DNA of 64,000 bases from Paenibacillus aceti (GTDB taxonomy: Bacteria; Bacillota; Bacilli; Paenibacillales; Paenibacillaceae). Shown in pieces: positions 1 to 7,238 of the stretch; positions within the stretch are counted from its first letter, which is position 1; each line of letters opens with the position of its first letter. The position numbers and the translations under genes are program-made. The notes below the pieces were generated by a model, which saw only the letters and a program-made list of their open reading frames with translations, was not told where the DNA came from and made no database searches. Location: NCBI RefSeq assembly GCF_003614185.1, contig NZ_KZ987724.1, positions 3,129,324 through 3,193,323 of the forward strand, given 5' to 3'.

Positions 1-78
1 GGAACGGAGAACGAATAACTTTCTTATATAGAAGAAAGATATTCGGGAGCCATCCCCCCCGAGGGGAGGGATCATTAG

Positions 79-195
79 GATTGGGCAACCAAATGGCAAT
101 ACCGCATCCATTACTTCTATATAGTTAATCTAGAAACCGATGCTGAATTCGGACTTGCCCTCGACCGTTCCAGCAATTATTTTTACGAGCTATAA
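79..195 (+). pseudogene. Possible 3' end of a plus-strand gene (fragment)
   Basis: Plus-strand frame 1 is open from just after a TAG at 76-78 to a TAA near 193. It encodes about 38 residues of protein-like composition ending in NYFYEL. A strong hairpin terminator starts about six bases after the stop, as expected for a real gene end. There is no start codon. A second open plus-strand frame (frame 3, from the left edge to about 130) overlaps it, so the pair could be a frameshifted remnant, perhaps near the seven-C run at about 54-60. No family is recognised and confidence is low. Confidence 0.2.
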
Positions 196-200
196 AAGAA

Positions 201-243
201 AGGCAGTATAAAACTCGATGAACGAGTCCTATACTGCCTTTTT
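201..243. terminator. Bidirectional intrinsic terminator
   Basis: The arms AGGCAGTATA (201-210) and TATACTGCCT (230-239) form a perfect stem, extended inside by CTCG/CGAG. A T run follows on the plus strand and a TTTCTTTT stretch on the minus strand. It ends the minus-strand gene at 260 and possibly the plus-strand fragment ending at 195. The same stem core recurs at 3318-3358. Confidence 0.75.
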
Positions 244-259
244 CCAACTTATATGATAT

Positions 260-466
260 TTAACACTGACTCTTTTCAAATTCCTCGATTAACTCAAGCA
301 AAGTAAGTTCAAGATCTTCGAGATCGGTTCGCTTAAGTGTGCGAACCGCATGATTCACATCAGTATCCATCAATATATTTTTCTCGTTTATTATTCTTAG
401 ACACGTCTCCCGGTACGGTTCCCATCGAAGCCCGTAGAACAAAGCCACTCTTTGTTTCAAGTCCAC
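260..466 (-). CDS. Small hypothetical protein
   Basis: A short protein of about 68 residues, rich in Leu and Glu and predicted helical towards the C-terminus (LELTLLELIEEFEKSQC). I recognise no family. The first ATG at 475 overlaps its own AAAGG Shine-Dalgarno, so the GTG at 466, nine bases downstream of AAAGG, is the better start; this spacing is the rule in the block. It is followed at once by the terminator at 201-243, so it is the last gene of its transcript. Confidence 0.5.
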   Translation of the reverse strand: MDLKQRVALFYGLRWEPYRETCLRIINEKNILMDTDVNHAVRTLKRTDLEDLELTLLELIEEFEKSQC

Positions 467-626
467 AGCGATCATCCTTTGCTCGATTCATACAATAGAA
501 ATTTGTTTGGTAATATAGCATGATTCGCTGGTTATTACCAACATAAAAGCCGACAGCGTCCCAACCGCAATTTAAACGCGTTCCTTCTATTGTAATGTAA
601 TCAGAGCCGAACCTGAACGACAACAA
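360..626 (-). CDS. Doubtful 88-residue open frame overlapping the previous gene
   Basis: A frame with a TTG start only seven codons after an in-frame stop. Its first 55 residues (to about position 462) look protein-like, with many aromatics and cysteines. Its last third overlaps the gene at 260-466 in another frame and looks like noise there. I see no good Shine-Dalgarno. It may be a decayed gene whose 3' part was lost, or spurious. Confidence 0.2.
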   Translation of the reverse strand: MLSFRFGSDYITIEGTRLNCGWDAVGFYVGNNQRIMLYYQTNFYCMNRAKDDRCGLETKSGFVLRASMGTVPGDVSKNNKREKYIDGY

Positions 627-668
627 AGCAAAAAGCGATAAGCCTTACCCCATAATGAATTAAACGCC

Positions 669-772
669 TTGTAATCGATTTAATTTCGATACCAAAGCCA
701 CCAGTACAAGAAAATCGATTTGTGAACCTCGTGGAGGAGACTTACAATTTTTGAAAATAAATTCTACAAGGC
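669..772. repeat. Inverted repeat in a gene-free stretch
   Basis: GCCTTGTA at 669-676 and TACAAGGC at 765-772 form an 8-bp inverted repeat about 104 bp end to end. Two copies of AATCGATTT lie inside, near 678 and 713. This sits just downstream of the gene ending at 783 on the minus strand. It could be a terminator-like structure or an operator; nothing here proves either. Confidence 0.3.
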
Positions 773-782
773 TACGTCGAGA

Positions 783-1193
783 TCAGGAACTTTGAGCCGA
801 GAAACCTTTCCAATTATTATGAAAGTGACTCATTGCACTTTGGATACCCCGAACCGTTTTTGCCCTATTTATATTTTCAATCGTCCTTTCGCCTACAAAG
901 ACGCGCATCTTATTATCGACTTCGGATAGGGTATTTCTTAATTGTTCTTCTGAAATGCGTAGCTGAGCTGCTGCAGCTTTAAGGTTACGCTTGTTTGAAA
1001 TATAGCTTTTTACGCAAAGCTGAAATTGACCAGACAAGCGACTTGTGAAGTCATTAACCATAAAGAACGCAATAAATCTTAAGGCATTGAACTTTTCCGT
1101 AATGAGCGGTCTCAACATCGGATCAGCCCCACTTGAACTCATCAAATCCGAGTAGCGAATATAATTACTCTCAAGTCTCGATAAGAACTTCAT
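783..1193 (-). CDS. Helix-turn-helix family protein, paralogue 1
   Basis: A protein of 136 residues starting MKFLSRLESN. The ATG at 1193 follows AAGAAAGGATTTGATCGA, a good Shine-Dalgarno; the open frame extends further upstream but without support. The centre (LKAAAAQLRISEEQLRN) looks like a helix-turn-helix, and after it comes a signature MRVFVGERTIENINRA. That signature is shared with the neighbour at 1349-1756 and, more distantly, with the proteins at 27453-28283 and 28280-28705. The layout resembles sigma-factor region 4 or small phage regulators. A DNA-binding regulatory role is inferred, not shown. Confidence 0.65.
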   Translation of the reverse strand: MKFLSRLESNYIRYSDLMSSSGADPMLRPLITEKFNALRFIAFFMVNDFTSRLSGQFQLCVKSYISNKRNLKAAAAQLRISEEQLRNTLSEVDNKMRVFVGERTIENINRAKTVRGIQSAMSHFHNNWKGFSAQSS

Positions 1194-1348
1194 TCGATCA
1201 AATCCTTTCTTCGGAAAAATATAGTAATTGAAGATCGAACCCCAAATGACGCAACAAAAGGGCATCGGCTACTTGTATAAGATTGATGTCGTAGCAACTG
1301 CCAAATTTGGATCAATGTCATGAATGAAAAATACACTTGCTAGAACAG

Positions 1349-1756
1349 TTATGCAGAAATAGAGTACCGTTTTAACATTTTATTGAAGCCCCTCATGGCT
1401 TTATGAATATCCCAAACAGTCCTAGCCCTGTTGATATTCTCGATTGTGCTTTTACCGACAGTCATCATCATTTCTACATCAACACTGGTTAGAATCTTCC
1501 TTAGTGTGTCCTCCGGCAAGTTGAGATCGGATGCCGATTCAGGAATACTGAATTTGTTCATTTGGAAAATCTCCACACACTTCTGATTATGAATTGTAGT
1601 GTTATCTAAGAAATCTCCGTACAGGAATATGATAATCCGTCGAAGGGCATTGTGCTTCTCACTGAGGATCATCTTCGTCCGTCGATCGATACCTTTTGAA
1701 TGTAATAATCGCTTGTAACGCTTATAGCTCTTTTCTACGCTCATGAGGAACTTCAT
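1349..1756 (-). CDS. Helix-turn-helix family protein, paralogue 2
   Basis: A protein of 135 residues, clear paralogue of the 783-1193 product: both begin MKFL, carry KHNALR or KFNALR near residue 40, and share TIENINRA followed by TV and an AM-x-x-F/H pattern near the end. The start is the ATG at 1756, nine bases after AGGAAGG; the ATG at 1765 overlaps the ribosome site. A helix-turn-helix is predicted in the segment with DLNLPEDTLRKIL. The two genes are about 150 bp apart and probably arose by tandem duplication. Regulatory function is inferred. Confidence 0.65.
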   Translation of the reverse strand: MKFLMSVEKSYKRYKRLLHSKGIDRRTKMILSEKHNALRRIIIFLYGDFLDNTTIHNQKCVEIFQMNKFSIPESASDLNLPEDTLRKILTSVDVEMMMTVGKSTIENINRARTVWDIHKAMRGFNKMLKRYSISA

Positions 1757-1861
1757 GGTTATCATCCTTCCTTACTCCAAGATTTGGAGGACAGTAATGT
1801 CCTGTACTTATAGGCTTAATGATTTATTAACTGCTAAATCAGAATCATCTCTGAGAATAAG

Positions 1862-1905
1862 AAAAAGCAGTACAGAACTCGACATGCGAATTCTGTACTG
1901 CTTTT
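1862..1905 (-). terminator. Intrinsic terminator after the 76-residue gene
   Basis: AAAAGCAGTACAGAA and TTCTGTACTGCTTTT form a 15-bp perfect stem around a 13-base loop, with a T-rich tail on the minus strand. It lies about ten bases past the stop at 1915. Confidence 0.8.
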
Positions 1906-1914
1906 CCAACTACT

Positions 1915-2145
1915 TTACCTGCAGTTACTACACTCGATTAAGGTTAGCTTTTCCTTGTAGCTAATATCGTAAATGTCTAGGGCTTCCTCTTTTGACCGAA
2001 ACAGATTCCAGTTTCCTGACCCCTGTTGTTTCTTCCATCCAAGCTCGGTTCTCTGTTTCATTTCCGTGACATACTGACATAAATCATGGTCAAGGTGCAC
2101 GGTGTACGTTTTCAATGGAATGTCGATATTTGCCCAGGCTTTCAT
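1915..2145 (-). CDS. Small protein coupled to the PLD-EVE gene
   Basis: A 76-residue hypothetical protein whose ATG overlaps the stop of the preceding PLD-EVE gene (ATGA overlap), with a Shine-Dalgarno AAGGTGAG inside that gene. Translational coupling implies a joint function. It ends in a Cys-rich tail (IECSNCR), so metal binding is possible but unproven. I do not recognise a family. The transcript ends at the terminator 1862-1905. Confidence 0.65.
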   Translation of the reverse strand: MKAWANIDIPLKTYTVHLDHDLCQYVTEMKQRTELGWKKQQGSGNWNLFRSKEEALDIYDISYKEKLTLIECSNCR

Positions 2146-3194
2146 CTACTCACCTTCTTTGATTTTACACTTCCTTCGATTAATTCTATGGCATGCTTAG
2201 CAAATGCATCGGTCAGTTGTATTCTGTCTGACCCACGTTGCAATGCTCTAAGTGTACTTCCGCCAACATTGGTTACAGGATTAACATGGTCATAAGATGC
2301 TACGACACTGGATATCGTATTATCAAATGTGACCCAAGATTCACTATACTCTGGACATAAGTTCTTTGCTTCTAATTCCCATGACCATCTGCTTGTGCTA
2401 TCCCAAATGTAAGGATCGCTGACTACCTCAAAATAACCTAAGAGCTTCGTTGTGCCAACCCCATAACAGATTAAGATGTCTCCGATTCGGACAGGATTAG
2501 GTCTTCGAGCAAAATGCATTTTTTCTATACCGTTGTTCAGTTTCCTTGTTGTTGCGAATGGACGGTCGGAGTAACCGACAGGCTTAATGAAATACCGAAC
2601 ATCTGATTTAAGTTCCACAGTTTTCTTCTTAAAGAGATGACCCACCTCAAGGTCAATCTTTGTTTTCTGCTGAGCTGCTACATTTTCAGTATAGTTGTCA
2701 ATCTTTTCTATGATGCCTTTAAGCTCCTCGTGAGTAAGAGCGTGGCTGCTAACATTGAAGATATCGGCAATAACCTTCTTCAACGATTCTTGATCCTCAA
2801 TTAGTACGCCCCACTCATGATTTTTGTTTAGCCCACTATCTGTAAAGTTTGCAGAAGTGATAATACCCCTCAGAGGGATTCCATTCTTTCGTGCAATATA
2901 AATCTTCCCATGTAGCTTATTGTCTACATGAACTCGAAAAGCAATGGAATGAGTAACACAATTTAAAAGAAATGAATGTAAAGAATCAGCCTTTTTCAGC
3001 AGGTCAGGATCATTGTCCTTTAAGGTTGTTACCAGTACAACCCGCTTCACATCTGAAGAAGCGATAATCTCGTCAAAGAAAACATCAAATGATTCCATCA
3101 GGAACGGACTGACAATATGTAGCTCGTCCGTTCCATCTACAAGTTGCTTTAGCTCATCAAAATGTCTGGAATCAATGTTATTCAGAATCCTCAT
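2142..3194 (-). CDS. PLD-family nuclease fused to an EVE/PUA-like domain
   Basis: A protein of 350 residues in two parts. Residues 1-170 match a single phospholipase-D-type nuclease domain: H95-x-K97 (LHGKIYIA), then the conserved SANFTDSG segment with N116, then NHEWGVLI. Residues about 200-345 resemble the EVE/PUA-like fold: RIGDILICYGVGTTKLLGYF followed by EVVSDPY. PLD enzymes of this type act as dimers on DNA or phosphodiesters, and EVE domains in other proteins recognise modified bases. A nuclease aimed at modified DNA, as in type IV restriction, is therefore a reasonable inference. It is coupled to the 76-residue gene after it. Start ATG at 3194 follows GAAGAGG. Confidence 0.75.
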   Translation of the reverse strand: MRILNNIDSRHFDELKQLVDGTDELHIVSPFLMESFDVFFDEIIASSDVKRVVLVTTLKDNDPDLLKKADSLHSFLLNCVTHSIAFRVHVDNKLHGKIYIARKNGIPLRGIITSANFTDSGLNKNHEWGVLIEDQESLKKVIADIFNVSSHALTHEELKGIIEKIDNYTENVAAQQKTKIDLEVGHLFKKKTVELKSDVRYFIKPVGYSDRPFATTRKLNNGIEKMHFARRPNPVRIGDILICYGVGTTKLLGYFEVVSDPYIWDSTSRWSWELEAKNLCPEYSESWVTFDNTISSVVASYDHVNPVTNVGGSTLRALQRGSDRIQLTDAFAKHAIELIEGSVKSKKVSR

Positions 3195-3317
3195 GTATCC
3201 TCTTCCTTTATGTTTGATTGTTCTAACCTACCTATGTATATTCCAGTCACTTTTGCATTATGACAAAACCTAATAAAATTTTATGAGACTCACTGAAAAT
3301 CGGTACCTAACAACAAA

Positions 3318-3358
3318 AGTAGCAGTATAGATCCCATTAAAGAGTTCTATACTGCCTT
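3318..3358 (-). terminator. Intrinsic terminator ending the protease operon
   Basis: GCAGTATAG (3322-3330) pairs with CTATACTGC (3347-3355). It lies just downstream of the stop at 3383 and has nearly the same stem as the terminator at 201-243. Confidence 0.7.
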
Positions 3359-3382
3359 TTATTTACCTTCTTGCTAAATAGA

Positions 3383-4111
3383 TTACTTCTGAGGTTTGAT
3401 GTCGAATAACTTATGAAAGATTTGAGCGCTTTTCGTAACGTACTCTTCCAACTTCACCAAAAGTGTGGCGGTGAATTTCAAATCATCTTCTTCTGCAAGC
3501 CAGTCAAACCGAAGATCAAAGTGATGATGTACATTGGCATAATCATAGAATGCCTTTACAGAAAGTTTATTTGTCTTTGGCAAATTAGCAAGGTATAAAC
3601 GGGAACCAACCGGTAAAATCTTCTTGTCACCTGATTCCTTAAACTGACCTTTCAGTTCCGATGGAAGCTTCTTAAAATGATCCCCAATCTTCTTTAGAAC
3701 ATGGGTTTTACTATCTTCCTTTTCTTTGTTGAAGCTTACCCCTAACTGAGCATAATCTTCTCTATACTTTGAATCAATATCGTAATCCTCTGACATGAAA
3801 TGCACCTGCATCGCTCGGGCATACTCTTTACCGAACTTCTCGATGTTATAAAGATTGATGTAGTCCTCGAGCATCGGCTTCAAGTAATATCTTTTAATCG
3901 AGTACAGGTCAGGCTCATCATGTAAGAGCGCACTGACTATATGAGATGAACTCCTTAATACCCCATCGTATAAGGAGCGACTGAAGGCTAACCGCTTGCA
4001 TTCCATATTCTGCTTACTGTCAATATTCTTTTGAATAAACTCCGAATTTACTTCCATTAAAACTACCAATTCGCTTATTAGTTTCAATACCTGATTCGCC
4101 TTATCTCGCAT
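3383..4111 (-). CDS. Helical hypothetical protein, third gene of the protease operon
   Basis: A protein of 242 residues, almost entirely predicted helical, with no signal peptide or membrane segment. I recognise no family. A short aromatic/His stretch, YDYANVHHHFDLRF, near residue 195 is the only distinctive motif. The start is the ATG at 4111 after GAGAGGTGATGGTT; earlier GTG and ATG codons overlap the ribosome site. It lies 63 bp downstream of the trypsin-like protease and before a terminator, so it is probably co-transcribed with the protease and the GNAT protein. It could be the protease substrate or regulator; that is inference. Confidence 0.65.
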   Translation of the reverse strand: MRDKANQVLKLISELVVLMEVNSEFIQKNIDSKQNMECKRLAFSRSLYDGVLRSSSHIVSALLHDEPDLYSIKRYYLKPMLEDYINLYNIEKFGKEYARAMQVHFMSEDYDIDSKYREDYAQLGVSFNKEKEDSKTHVLKKIGDHFKKLPSELKGQFKESGDKKILPVGSRLYLANLPKTNKLSVKAFYDYANVHHHFDLRFDWLAEEDDLKFTATLLVKLEEYVTKSAQIFHKLFDIKPQK

Positions 4112-4174
4112 AACCATCACCTCTCCTCACCCCATCCTAACATGATTTGGATGGTCATTCCACTTCGCTATCCT

Positions 4175-4948
4175 TTAGAAGAACTCCTTTTCAATTAACT
4201 CAGCTACTTCGTTAAACGGAATTACCCATAGGAATCCTGCTTCCTTATTCCCATTTGACAAAATACCGAGAAGTCTGAAAGGTGTCTCAGTATCCCGCCT
4301 ATATGAATATGCAAAGGAACCGCTCATCCCATTGAAAGTGGGCAATTTATGCCCGTGTTGACCAAATTCGTTTATTCCATCCGTACCTGCTAGAAGCACG
4401 ATCCTTTTAGATGCATCATCCACCCGTTCAATAAAAGTTGTATATGGTGTTGTTTCCATTTCAACAATGAAATCTTCATAGTTAATGTTAGTTTCTTCAC
4501 CAGTAATACCGTGTAGAAAAACAACATCTGAGATTTTGTCAAAATAGCCCAGTGGATCTTCATCAATTAATGTATGATCTAAAAAACATTTTCTATTTTC
4601 TTGTTCCATTAACCGAGCCGATTGGGGATCTATCTCGATTACTGCAATATCGCTTTCTTTATCATCCACATGCTTAATAAGCGTCAAATACTTCGTTTCG
4701 ATTCCATACTGATAGGGAATTACAACATCCGTCAGCCGTTCTTCTTCCGAGACTAAACTTAATACGTGACTTGCAGTTACCAAAAAATATCTATCTTGAT
4801 ATTTAAGAAAACCCGCTGACCCTAAAGAACCAAGTTCGAATCCTGGAACCCCAGTCTTATTAAATACGCGTGTGAGAATCGGTCCCGACCATTCTTTACA
4901 CTCTACTGTTTTCTGTAACAGTTCTGCTTGCTCTATTATTTTTTCCAT
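4175..4948 (-). CDS. Trypsin-like serine protease, cytoplasmic
   Basis: A protein of 257 residues with a complete trypsin-fold triad: His61 in LVTASHVL, Asp100 in ESDIAVIEID and Ser209 in NGMSGSFAY. There is no signal peptide or membrane anchor and no PDZ domain, unlike HtrA-type proteases, so it probably acts inside the cell. Stand-alone cytoplasmic trypsin-like domains occur as effectors in bacterial conflict systems, which fits its position next to a PLD-EVE nuclease. The gene lies between a GNAT gene (26 bp upstream) and a helical protein gene (63 bp downstream). Start ATG at 4948 follows AAGGAG at nine bases. Confidence 0.8.
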   Translation of the reverse strand: MEKIIEQAELLQKTVECKEWSGPILTRVFNKTGVPGFELGSLGSAGFLKYQDRYFLVTASHVLSLVSEEERLTDVVIPYQYGIETKYLTLIKHVDDKESDIAVIEIDPQSARLMEQENRKCFLDHTLIDEDPLGYFDKISDVVFLHGITGEETNINYEDFIVEMETTPYTTFIERVDDASKRIVLLAGTDGINEFGQHGHKLPTFNGMSGSFAYSYRRDTETPFRLLGILSNGNKEAGFLWVIPFNEVAELIEKEFF

Positions 4949-4974
4949 TCTGTGATGCTCCTTCTCGGTATAGC

Positions 4975-5601
4975 TTAATTAACCTCGCCATTTACAAGCT
5001 CGTTATTTACCCAAAGAATAGTACCTTTCTTATTCTCATGATCGAGTTGGCAGTCGAAACCATGTTTTCTGTAGAAATGTTCCGATCTATCGATATGATC
5101 CCAATCTACAGAGGAAATCCATCCTGTAATAACTTCGATTTGCATCTCATGGACAATCTTCATTAGCCCTTCCATCATGATCGACCCGTAACCCCTATTA
5201 ACCCGCTCTCCTTCAATCTTTATATCCGCAATATCCATATGCTTGTTCTCAACATGCACGTGGACATTCGAATCAGGCACTTTTACCCCATCTTTAGATA
5301 TGACCTTCACCTTAATATGAATGTTCACATCATCCATACCGTCATCATACATTAAGCGGTAAATCATGACGCTTTCCCCGAATCGGTTCTGGGCAACATG
5401 AATGACCTTATGCCCATCCTTTTCAAGATCAGCCGTGTGCCAGCTGACTTCATACTCAATATCGCCCTTTTTCTTCAACGGGAGCGGTTTGTACTCCCTT
5501 TTCAACACTGGAAACGGATCGCTGTCTCCAAACAAATCCTTAAATATATCGGTAAGCTGCTTTGAGCTCTTTTCATCAAGCGGGTCATTTCTCTTCATCA
5601 T
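4975..5601 (-). CDS. GNAT-family N-acetyltransferase domain protein
   Basis: A protein of 208 residues. The C-terminal half carries the acetyl-CoA binding signature of GNAT enzymes, GERVNRGYGSIMMEGLM, followed by the typical end SEHFYRKHGFDC. The first 100 residues are not recognisable and may bind the substrate or partner. It is the first gene of a likely three-gene operon with the trypsin-like protease and the helical protein. The substrate is unknown. Two ATGs are adjacent at 5601 and 5598. Confidence 0.75.
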   Translation of the reverse strand: MMKRNDPLDEKSSKQLTDIFKDLFGDSDPFPVLKREYKPLPLKKKGDIEYEVSWHTADLEKDGHKVIHVAQNRFGESVMIYRLMYDDGMDDVNIHIKVKVISKDGVKVPDSNVHVHVENKHMDIADIKIEGERVNRGYGSIMMEGLMKIVHEMQIEVITGWISSVDWDHIDRSEHFYRKHGFDCQLDHENKKGTILWVNNELVNGEVN

Positions 5602-5772
5602 TTAATCACTCTTTTCTGCGTAGCTATTCATTGAATCTATAATAGTAAATATTCTCCACTTCCTTCTCGAACCCCTTCCTAATTTCGACTCGATTCTACA
5701 TAAGGAAAAAGGTATGTGGCATTCAACTTTTACAACCATCTTGACTTTATAAAAACGTATTCTAAGCAGGCT

Positions 5773-5812
5773 AGTGGTTTATTAATTTTCAATTCGGAAT
5801 TTATAAACCACT
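5773..5812. repeat. 10-bp inverted repeat in the 5602-5973 intergenic gap
   Basis: AGTGGTTTAT (5773-5782) and ATAAACCACT (5803-5812) are perfect inverted copies. No T run follows, so an operator upstream of the GNAT operon is as likely as a terminator. The gap holds no supported gene. A single TTTCTGTTCGG at about 5828 matches the core of the 42-bp repeats at 29.4 kb. Confidence 0.45.
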
Positions 5813-5866
5813 CATATTCCTAATAAATTTCTGTTCGGAGGATATAAAACACTCAAGACAAGTTAA

Positions 5867-5894
5867 AACCCCAAACCACATCGTGATTGGGGTT
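5867..5894 (-). terminator. Intrinsic terminator after the acidic membrane protein gene
   Basis: AACCCCAA (5867-5874) pairs with TTGGGGTT (5887-5894), followed by a short T-rich tail on the minus strand. It lies 80 bp past the stop at 5974. Confidence 0.6.
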
Positions 5895-5973
5895 AATGTA
5901 AAGTTCCTTCCTGGGTAGACCGGGTAGGGTGGGTTCTGTGGTCAGACTGGACTATTTAATAATGTAGAAATCA

Positions 5974-6963
5974 TTATCCGTTTTTACCACCGAAGTTCGA
6001 TGATACTTCTTTATATAAGGTTACCAATACTTTCTTAACGGCTTCGTAAGCTTGGAATATCATATCCTCTGCAGACTGTCCAGAGTCTGAGAAGTTACCT
6101 ATCAAAACGTAAAAACATACTATTAAAACGATACTGAAGAATCCCCATTTTAGCAAATTTCCGATTGAACTAAAGAAACTCTTTATTCCATTGTGTAATA
6201 CTGTGAACACAACTTTTACTGGGTCTTTGACGAGTGTCCGAATCGTCCAATCTACTGCGATACCAACTCGGTCGGCTGCAGTTTTCTTGTTAGCTTCGAC
6301 ATGCTTCTCAACTTCAACCATTTTCTCTTTAACAGGAATGATCTTATCTTGGTACTCTTCCTCCAACTTCTCAAATTTTTGAAGGTCATCTATAAACAAT
6401 GTGGGTTCAACATCATCATCAGCTATGTTATACAAGTCCTGGTTTGAAGGGGCTAATTTCTGAGCGATCATAGCGGAATCAATTCTTAAGCTGTCTACTA
6501 CTAAACGAGAATCCACTGTATCCATTGCTTTACGCGTTTCAGCGAAAAGCTTGGTGCTCTTCTCGAAAATATTATCAGGTTCAGGCGGACTGGATTCAGT
6601 TTCTATTGACTCGTCAGAATGAATAATTAGTCCAGATGAGCGTTCTCTCTCCGGCTCTGCCGCGGGAGTGTCAGGTTCATCGGTTTGATGTTCGGGAGTA
6701 TCGCTTTCTAATGTCGGTACAGCATCATCGACTTCGGCTACTTGAACGACTAATTCGGCATGGTCGTCAAATGGTTCAGTGTCACTCTTCTCCCGGTCAA
6801 AATTGTGACTCGGATCGATGCCCATCCCGATGCCAGCATTGATCTCGCTTTCGTCAGTGGAGAAGAACGAGAAGTGCAGGTCGTCAATTGTATCGGATTG
6901 TGGAGTATGCGTTTCGTCCTTTGTCTTGGTTAAGGTGCTTGCTTCATTCAGTGTAGCTGTCAT
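5974..6963 (-). CDS. Acidic single-pass membrane protein
   Basis: A protein of 329 residues. Residues 1-140 are acidic, Pro-rich and probably disordered. A coiled-coil-prone segment lies near residues 205-225 (FEKLEEEYQDKI), and a membrane helix near 275-295 (WGFFSIVLIVCFYVLIGNF). No signal peptide is present, so the long N-terminal part is probably cytoplasmic. The family is not recognised; a link between cytoplasmic partners and a membrane complex is one guess. The ATG at 6963 is eight bases after GGAAAGGG; the frame opens earlier with GTG and ATG inside the ribosome site. Confidence 0.65.
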   Translation of the reverse strand: MTATLNEASTLTKTKDETHTPQSDTIDDLHFSFFSTDESEINAGIGMGIDPSHNFDREKSDTEPFDDHAELVVQVAEVDDAVPTLESDTPEHQTDEPDTPAAEPERERSSGLIIHSDESIETESSPPEPDNIFEKSTKLFAETRKAMDTVDSRLVVDSLRIDSAMIAQKLAPSNQDLYNIADDDVEPTLFIDDLQKFEKLEEEYQDKIIPVKEKMVEVEKHVEANKKTAADRVGIAVDWTIRTLVKDPVKVVFTVLHNGIKSFFSSIGNLLKWGFFSIVLIVCFYVLIGNFSDSGQSAEDMIFQAYEAVKKVLVTLYKEVSSNFGGKNG

Positions 6964-7156
6964 TATCATCACCCTTTCCTCTTGTTGTTAATAAGATTTT
7001 TCTCACATCAACTCATGAAATCGTTAGAGGTCAAGAACGTATTGAAAAACTGTTGCCTATATAAAATACCAACTAGTTTCATCGGCTAATTATCGATGCT
7101 TTGTATTTCAAGAACACAAGAACATCGGTCAGACGATATTAACTCAAAAATTCTCG

Positions 7157-7190
7157 AAAACCTTCGCGCGGCGGGATCTATACCCCTGAA
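7157..7190. repeat. Non-coding motif shared with 29643-29706
   Basis: AAAACCTTCGCG followed by GGCGGG and, after a short gap, TACCCCTGA. The same parts in the same order recur at 29643-29706 with a longer spacer. Both copies sit just beyond an intrinsic terminator of a minus-strand gene. Confidence 0.35.
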
Positions 7191-7198
7191 CAGAAGAA

Positions 7199-7224
7199 AA
7201 CACCTCGTTTAGCGCGAGGTGTTT
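7199..7224 (-). terminator. Intrinsic terminator of the large LRR surface protein gene
   Basis: AACACCTCG (7199-7207) and CGAGGTGTT (7215-7223) form a perfect stem, with a TTTTCTTC tail on the minus strand. It is 15 bp past the stop at 7239. Confidence 0.8.
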
Positions 7225-7238
7225 CTGTATTGTTGTAT

